Shown here: positions 57,693 to 64,000 of the stretch, piece by piece | Position numbering within the stretch: position 1 is the stretch's first letter | How the letters are laid out: every line of letters starts with the position of its first letter | Assembly (NCBI GenBank): GCA_963580455.1 | Contig: OY756967.1 | Coordinates: 5,850,501 to 5,914,500 of the forward strand | DNA: 64,000 nt | Direction of reading: 5' to 3' | DNA from: Euonymus europaeus | Lineage: Eukaryota; Streptophyta; Magnoliopsida; Celastrales; Celastraceae | Made by a program: the position numbers and the translations under genes | Notes under the pieces: generated by a model | Told to the model about the DNA's origin: nothing | What the model saw: only the letters and a program-made list of their open reading frames with translations | The model's database searches: none

Positions 57693-57755
57693 TTCATTCC
57701 ATCATCCTCTATGTACCAAACTCTTTGTGTGGGCGATCGAGTCATTGTTGAAAAG
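57693..57755 (+). pseudogene. Exon fragment of a thylakoidal/plastid type I signal peptidase (TPP/Plsp1-like)
   Basis: The run FIPSSSMYQTLCVGDRVIVE, then K and a GT donor at 57756, matches the box around the catalytic serine of plant plastid signal peptidases (xIPSxSMYPTxxxGDRxxxEK). The SSSMY serine is kept, while the usual P after Y is Q. Neither the next exon with the catalytic lysine nor the transmembrane exon is found nearby. It is therefore a lone captured or decayed exon, next to the right end of the copia insertion. Confidence 0.75.
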
Positions 57756-58640
57756 GTACAAGTGTTTCATTCTTATGGTGGTTGTATTGATACCTATAAT
57801 TACTTTGCTTTATATTTCATTGAATTTTGGTTCATATTTTTGGACTTGAGTGCAAGCCATAGCTTTAAGAATCTTGACTGGGATGACGATGTTCAAATTG
57901 AATTTGAATGTAATAAATTTATTCATTCCTGGAATTGAGATCATTTTGTAATAAAATCAATTGATGTCTTGCTGAATTTCACTCTGTGTCTTAGAAGATT
58001 ATGGATTAACTATTGCAGAAATTTTGTTAAAGCCTTTTTTACCCTCAATTATGGTTTTGGATGCGGTTTCCAAATGAACGAAATTTTTAAAGGGATTTAT
58101 GTGAGCATTTTGACACGCTATGCCCTTCTTTTCTTCGTTCGAGTAGGTCTTTTGTTTCCTAATTTTCACTGGTCGTTTGGTTTTTAGAATGATTTGAGTG
58201 GGAATGGGAATGAGAATGAGAATGAAAATAAGATTTTGATTCTCACGTTTGGTATGTATAAAAATTGAGAATAAGAATAATAATGAAATTGTGTCTTGTC
58301 CATTATGTCATTCCTTTATAAATATGTATAAGTATAATCAACATATTTCATTTTTGCATTTCTAATTATATATAATTAACAAATTAAAACAAAATGTAGT
58401 CAAAATTAACAAATTATATAATTAAAATAAAATAGCAATAGATTAATTAATATGCATTTCTAATTATATATAATTAACAAATTAAAATAAAATGTAGTAA
58501 AAATTAACAAATTATATAATTAAGAAATTAAAATAAAATGTAGTAAAAATTAACAAATTATATAATTAAGAAATTAAAATAAAATAGAAATATATTAATT
58601 AATATTAATTAATAACAATATATTAATTAATATATCAATT
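57756..58640. other. AT-rich spacer with tandem repeats
   Basis: No gene is recognised. A GGGAATGAGAATG run lies at 58197-58227. AT-rich units of about 46-90 bp (TTAACAAATTATATAATTAA, then AAATTAAAATAAAATGTAGT) repeat at 58360-58610 and cut off the gypsy element that follows. Confidence 0.6.
58360..58610. repeat. AT-rich tandem repeat
   Basis: Repeats of ATTTCTAATTATATATAATT and of AAATTAACAAATTATATAAT in an irregular higher-order order, with 3-4 copies. Confidence 0.8.
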
Positions 58641-61600
58641 AACATTATGCAAGTCACCTCATCATGTAAGTCAGCCAGCAAAGAGCAACTAGTTACACTT
58701 AAAGTCGAGAATTGCAATGCAGAATAAGCATCGGAGAATAACATAAAAGAATTCAGCTCCTTGCGAGAATGCGCATCTGTCGCTTTATTTTCCAACCCCG
58801 GCTTGTATTGGATATCAAAATCAAGGCCCATTAACTTAGTCAACTACTTATGTTGCCCTTCAAAAACAAGCAGTTGAGCCATAAGAAACTTCAGACTTCT
58901 TTGATCCATGCGAACAATAAAGCAGCGCCCTAACAAATAGTGTCGCCACTTCATAGTTGCCATAACAATAGCCATTAACTCTCGTTCATAAACTGATTTA
59001 GATTGGGTCATGGCAGATAATTGTTGATTGAGAAAAGCTAGAGGATGATCGGCCTGCATCAACACAGCCACCAAACCATACCCAAACGCATCAGTCTCAA
59101 TTACAAAAGTACTATTAAAATTCGGAAGAGCCAACACAAGGGTTGATACCATAGCTTGTTTGAGTTTGTCGAAAGCTTCCGTGTCCTTCAGACCCTAAGA
59201 AAAATTATTTCGCTTGAGTAAAGTGATCAACGGAGCGGCCAATCTACCATAATTGTGGATGGAACGGCGATAATACCCAGTCAGCCTGAGAAAACTGCGT
59301 AAAGCCTTCACATTTTGCGAAACAGGCCAATCTAACATATGCTGAATTTTAGAAGGATCCGCTACCACGCCTTGGGCAGAAATAATGTGGCCAAGATAAT
59401 CAATGTAGGGCTGAGCAAAGGTGCACTTTTTCTGATTAACAAACAGCTAGCGTTGAAGTAAAATAGCTAAAGTGTTGCTCAAATGCTTCTGATGATCGGC
59501 TAAGCTCCTACTGAAAACAAGAATGTCATAAAAAAAACAAGAATAAATTTCCTCAAGAAAGGACGGAAGATATCATTCATAAGGGCCTGAGAGGTAGATG
59601 GAGCATTAGTGAGACCAAAGGGCATAACAAGAAATTCATAATGCCCCTCATGCGTGCGAAAAGAAGTTTTCTCAGTGTCTTCTGCTCTGACCCGTTGTTG
59701 GTGATAACCAGATTTAAGATCAAGTTTAGAAAAGACCGTAGCTCCCCGCAATTCATCTAGCAATTCATCGATCATAGGAATCGAAAACTTATCCGGAATA
59801 GTCAATTTATTCAAGGCGTGATACTCGACAAACATGCGCCACCCTTCATCTTTCTTCTTCACCAAAATAACTGGGATAGAAAAAGGAGTCGTGCTTGGCT
59901 TAATAATTCCAACAGTAAGCATCTCTTTGACAATCGTCTCAATCTCATTTTTCTGGTAGTAAGGATAACGGTAAGGCCGAATGTTTGGAGGAGAAGCCCT
60001 AGGATATAAACGAATGGCATGATCATGTAAATGAGAAATTGGCAACCCCGTAGAAGATTGAAAAATTGATTGATACTACTGCAAGACTCCAACAATGTCC
60101 AGAGCTAATACAAGAGTTATGGTAGGAGAAGTTTCAGCAGACAAAGAAGTTAATTTCAGACCCACTATAAACCCAACATCCCCTTCATAAAATAGCTTGG
60201 TGAGGGATTTAAGAGTAACTAGAGTCTTGGATAAAGCTGGATCCTCCTCCCACTCGACTCGGCAGCCTTGAACATAAAAAGTCATAGAAAGACGATGGTA
60301 ATTAGTTGAAATGTCTCCAAGGGTTTGTAACCAAGAATACCCAGAATTACATCTACACTGCCCAACTCAAACACATGGAAAAGCTCACGAACCAGAACAC
60401 CCTGAATAGACAAACCCGCACAACACACCCCTAACCCAATGACCTGGTGACCACTGCTAACTCGCATAGAAAACCGCTTGGGATGAACCGATAAGCCCAA
60501 AAGATGTACCACAATCGAAGAAATAAAACCGTGAGAGACCCCATTATCAACCAAGACCACCACCTCACATCCCTGAATATGGCCCCGAAGTTTAAAAGTA
60601 CTTGGAACAACGTCCAACCATAGAATAAAAGGACAAGTCAAGAATAGTACCCATCGCTGGCGAAAAATCATCTGAAGGCACTATCGGATCAGACAAAGGA
60701 AAATCAGGGGCATCCTAAAAAACATCATGATCAGCAGCGGAATCCTCCTCACCCATAATTAAGAGGTTGAGACTACGGTGGGCACAGTGATGCCCAAGGT
60801 GATACTTTTGATCACAACGGAAACAAAGGCCCAATGTACGACGACGTTGTTCCTCATGTTTCCTAAGCCGTTTAAAGAGACTCTTGGTGGTGGTGGAATC
60901 CGCCTTGGCGAAAGAGCAAAGAGGGGGAGCGGAAGGATAACAGAGAGAGTCAGGTGGCCTACTGGACGGAGCGACAATACTGAGAGGTTTGGCCGCACTT
61001 GTTGAAGAGAAATGAGAAACAGAATTGGGCCATAGCTTGGGAACAAACTCAGAAGAACCCAATTGGGCCTCAACGGATTAGGCCACTTCCATTAAATCAT
61101 TAAACGAACGGGGCCGGTGAGCTATGGTAGCCATGCGAATATGGGGCCTAAAAGCATTGAGAAAAAGCCCAAAGAGCATGTCGTCAACAACATCTTGGAA
61201 CGAGGCTGCCTTAGACTCAAAATGGTTGCGAAAATCACTGATTGTAGTAGTCTGCCGATAAGCAGTGAGCTGATGGTGGCTGGAGCAAGTGGTAGTATCA
61301 TGAAAATGCTTAAGTAGAGCAAGGCGAAACTCGGGCCAAGAAGACAAAGGAAGGGAGCCCGGGTGATTTTCAGTCCAACGGAACCACCCTAAAGCATGAC
61401 TTTCCAAACAAACCACGACAACAGTTGACTTATCAGAATTAGTGACACGATGAGAAACAGAAGGGCTAGAGAGACTAGAATGAGGGAACTTAGTCGAAGG
61501 ACCAGAGCTACCCTCGGAGGTTTAGGTTGTTGGCGCAACTCACTCAAGAAACTGGTAATGTTCGGAAAGGGCCGAATGCAATGACCCCACATCAGAAGAA

Positions 61601-61712
61601 AGAGTAGAAATAGCGAAAGAAAGGACAACTAGATCGGTCTTCAAAGCACTCATATCGGTCTCCAGTTGGTCGGCGCGGGCCCCCATGGCCGGTGGTTTGG
61701 GCATGGAGGTGG
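58640..61712 (-). mobile_element. Truncated gypsy retrotransposon internal region
   Basis: A gypsy-type interior reading gag, protease, RT, RNase H on the minus strand, with no integrase and no 3' LTR: the sequence ends in the AT-rich repeat near 58655. On the other side, a primer-site-like AGGTATCGAAGCC (minus strand, about 61699-61711) follows an LTR-like end TTATCA. Confidence 0.8.
58655..61690 (-). pseudogene. gypsy gag-pol, broken in several places
   Basis: The gag starts near 61690 (MPKPPAMGARADQLETDMSA) and continues at 61416-61078 (SWPEFRLALLKHFHD; FRNHFESKAASFQDVV). A zinc knuckle follows near 60800 (CFRCDQKYHLGHHC). The aspartic protease is at about 60600-60300 (VVLVDNGVSHGFIS, with DNG in place of the usual DSG/DTG). 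RT is at 60045-59500 ([51 protein letters not shown]). RNase H is at 59152-58655 (FVIETDAFGYGLVAVL; FDIQYKPGLENKATDAHSRK, where the family has D-x-L-SR). Stops and shifts separate these parts. Confidence 0.85.
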
Positions 61713-62025
61713 CTTCGATACCTTGATAACATTCAACAAATAGAACTCAACAGATCTATAATACTGATAACAAAACCAATCCAGACACTAATTAATAGCA
61801 TTAAAGTAACAACCAACAATTTGAGGTGCTTGGCGGCCTCCAATACACATGGGTGAAAACCCTACAAAATGCAAGAATGAATCAACCAACAGCCCTACCC
61901 CACCTTACATAAAAAAATAACATAAATTAATAATAATAACAATAATTAAACTCTTTACTCCCTAGACTCCACAGCAACAACCTTCTGTTGTTTCTCTTGG
62001 GCCTTTCTTCTACGATACTCTTAAG
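61713..62025 (-). repeat. Probable 5' LTR of the truncated gypsy element
   Basis: The minus-strand sequence just before the primer-site-like motif ends TGTTGAATGTTATCA. It could start near 62025 with TGTTTATTTCC. No second LTR copy exists in the window, so the upper boundary is a guess. Confidence 0.4.
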
Positions 62026-63390
62026 TAATGGGCATATCAACATATAAAGGAAATAAACATAGAGTTGATATGAAATTTATAGTAATCAAAACCCATACAA
62101 ACAGTAGGCAGTGGCACAGCCAAAAAAAGCCTGTAGTAAAATTCCCGCAAATATGTGTGGCAAATACTTGAAGAGTAGATAAGCCTAGAGCAATTTAAAG
62201 AGTAGATAAACAAGTTACAAACAGGTGCATGTCATCATAAATTTCACAACCAAGATTCAATCATTAAACTGGTTAAAGAAGCCAAGGTGACTACTCTAGT
62301 ATCTACCAATGACAAAGCAAAAGAAACAACCATGACATCAAGGAGTACGATAAAATTTTTATACAAGATCCTTTATGGAAGCCTGAAAATACTAAACTAA
62401 TATATTTTTCGGAGGCCCACAATGTCTAACTACGATAATATGTTACTAATGACACTTCATTTGCATTGATCACAGTTGTGAAAGGGAGGAGCCTAACAAG
62501 AAAGTACTAAAGCACTGTAACTTGAATACAGGCCAAAAATTATTGAACTTGCTTGAAATTCCACAGTTACATAAAGCATTGGTCCCAAAGCAGAAAGGGT
62601 ATGCAGACAGAAAAAATACCAATTGAGCAGTAAAAAGATAGTTATATGAAAGGACTTACACTCAAACTATTGGAGTAGTAGCTTTCAACTTATAGTTAGG
62701 TCACCCAGGAAATCTGACAATCTGAAAGGCTAAAACACCCAAAATATAGCTCAGAAGATTCAGAACAATGTGTTATCAAAATCTTAGAATTAAACTTCTT
62801 TAAATGATGCTCCAAGATGTAAAACCCAAGAAACACATTTTGGCATAGGACAAGAAAGACACTTGCAATGGCCAAATCAAAGTAGAAGTGTTCCAGCTTC
62901 TAAGCACTATAAGTGACTGGTAACTACTTGGATTAGAAAATCAGGAGGGACCAAACTTCAGAGTAATTTAAAGAGTAGATAAGCAAGTTACAAAGGAACT
63001 AAACTTCAAAGTAATTCAACTTGAAATAAAATTCCAGTAAACTTGACACAAGAAATAAATGAAAAAGAAAATCAATGAATCACAAAAGAAAAAGGAAATT
63101 CAAACCAATAGGTGAAACAATGACCGAACTTGAATGGAAGAATAGAGACAGGGGAAGAGCACCTGACTTGGCAGCAGAGAGAATGAAACGGATTCTGGTC
63201 GGGAGTGATTGGGAGCAGAGAGAAAGAGACAGTGGGGGAGGTCTAGGGTTTTGAGAGACCGTACCATGCAGGAGTGAAGTGAACACCAAATGGGATATAT
63301 TATAAAAATGTGGTGATTTAAGTTTTGAATGAAAAGTAGGAGGGAGTAGGGGGCGGGACCGTGGAATTCAGAACAAAATATTAGTTCATG
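62026..63390. other. Spacer without recognised genes
   Basis: Contains a direct repeat of about 29 bp (AATTTAAAGAGTAGATAA then CAAGTTACAAA at 62194-62222 and 62965-62994). A minus-strand open frame at 63265 (MVRSLKTLDLPHCLFLSAPN) contains AAACCCTAG and could be the leader of a gene or transposon, but no continuation is recognised. Confidence 0.4.
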
Positions 63391-63394
63391 CAAT

Positions 63395-63480
63395 ATAAAA
63401 TAAGACATTCAATATAAAATTAACACATTCAATATAAAATAAGACTAAAATTAACACATTCAATATAAAATAAGACACAT
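63395..63480. repeat. Short tandem repeat, ATTCAATATAAAAT units
   Basis: CACATTCAATATAAAAT(T/A)A recurs about four times. Confidence 0.8.
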
Positions 63481-63705
63481 TTTATGCAAGCTAAAATAAC
63501 ACTAAAATTTAAATAAGACACATTTTCATTCAAGCTAAAGTAGCACTAAAATTTAAATAAGACAAATTTTCATTCAAGCTAAAATAGCACTAAAATTTAA
63601 ACAAGACACATTTTCATTCAAGCTAAAATATCACTAAAATTTAAATAAGACACATTTTCATTCAAGCTAAAATAACACTAAAATTTAAATGAGACACATT
63701 TTCAT
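63480..63705. repeat. 44-bp tandem repeat, about five copies
   Basis: Units of CATTCAAGCTAAAATAGCAC followed by TAAAATTTAAATAAGACACATTTT recur with a 44-bp period and few differences. It lies directly downstream of, and overlaps the end of, the transposase-like frame. Confidence 0.9.
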
Positions 63706-64000
63706 TCATCTTCCTCAATCTCAGTCTCGGTATCATCAGACTCAAATTCTTCTTCTTCTTCTTCCTCTTCTCATTAATATCCTCCTCATTCATTTGCCAT
63801 GTAGTAACTCCATCTACTTCCTTAGTTTCTGCTTCATTGGCAACTAGGAACTCACTTTGGATAGTATCTGCTCTAACTGGCTCAGTTGAAAGTAGATCAT
63901 ATTGAAATGCATCTTGTTCGACTTGTTGTGCAATTATAAATGGATCATACTTCTTGTACCTTTCCCTACGTTTAATATCAACAATTCCATAATGTTTATG
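63702..64000 (-). pseudogene. CACTA (En/Spm) transposase-type C-terminus (DUF4216-like), partial
   Basis: Enters from the window edge. On the minus strand it reads HYGIVDIKRRERYKKYDPFI, then IAQQVEQDAF, matching the ...YKKYDPFILASQAxQV... signature of the domain found with plant CACTA transposases. The acidic tail (EEEFESDDTETEIEEDE, stop at 63702) is in another frame from the upstream part because one base is lost near 63770 in a GA run. The start lies beyond the window. Confidence 0.55.

Noticed and set aside
63480..63705. CRISPR-like array
   Set aside because: The 44-bp units are contiguous repeats without unique spacers, in a plant genome.

Overview
This window is nuclear DNA of a flowering plant, most likely a eudicot. 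The evidence is intron-rich genes of plant families, plant hAT, Mutator-like, PIF/Harbinger-like, CACTA-like, copia and gypsy elements, a copia primer-binding site matching plant initiator tRNA-Met, and AT-rich spacers with TA microsatellites. I cannot name the species.

Only three intact host genes are visible, all on the minus strand. They are a clamp-loader subunit (RFC4, 281-4681, 12 exons), an A1-type cyclin (25696-30436, 11 exons) and a secreted DPP6-N/TolB-like beta-propeller protein (42504-44630, one exon). From memory, the RFC4 and DPP6-like genes are near neighbours in Arabidopsis (At1g21690 and At1g21680/At1g21670), so the window looks like an old gene block expanded by transposons. 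RFC4 and the cyclin both act in S phase and mitosis. The propeller protein has no known link to them.

Layout: RFC4 (0.3-4.7 kb); two related Mutator-like elements side by side (5.08-6.00 and 6.03-10.28 kb), the larger with 140-bp inverted termini, a broken FAR1-type transposase and a captured DEAD-box helicase exon; a FAR1-like remnant split by a hAT element with a perfect 8-bp target duplication (13.4-17.1 kb); a Harbinger-like element (17.87-19.28 kb); a four-unit hairpin array (20.1 kb); a decayed MULE transposase fused to an OTU-like domain (20.9-23.3 kb); cyclin A1 (25.7-30.4 kb); CACTA-like sequence (about 31-31.9 kb); a degenerate gypsy element with both LTRs and a 5-bp duplication (32.25-35.36 kb); a second hAT element (36.55-40.02 kb); a hAT-like MITE (40.58-41.27 kb); a stray cyclin A1 exon pair (41.6-41.7 kb); the DPP6-like gene; a 9-bp-duplication MITE (44.8-45.2 kb); a third, RICESLEEPER-type hAT element (45.6-48.4 kb); an unidentified gene remnant (50.0-50.3 kb); a young copia element (51.47-57.43 kb) that itself carries a 919-bp MITE with a tRNA-like segment; a signal-peptidase exon fragment (57.7 kb); a truncated gypsy element (58.6 to about 62 kb); and a CACTA-type transposase tail at the right edge.

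I found no clearly new biological system. The most notable items are the gene-capturing MULE, a hAT transposase that has lost its catalytic core by an in-frame deletion, the MULE-OTU fusion, the 18-bp TTCG hairpin array, the tRNA-like segment inside a MITE inside a copia element, and a GC-AG intron in RFC4. All exon joins were read by eye from reading frame and splice signals.
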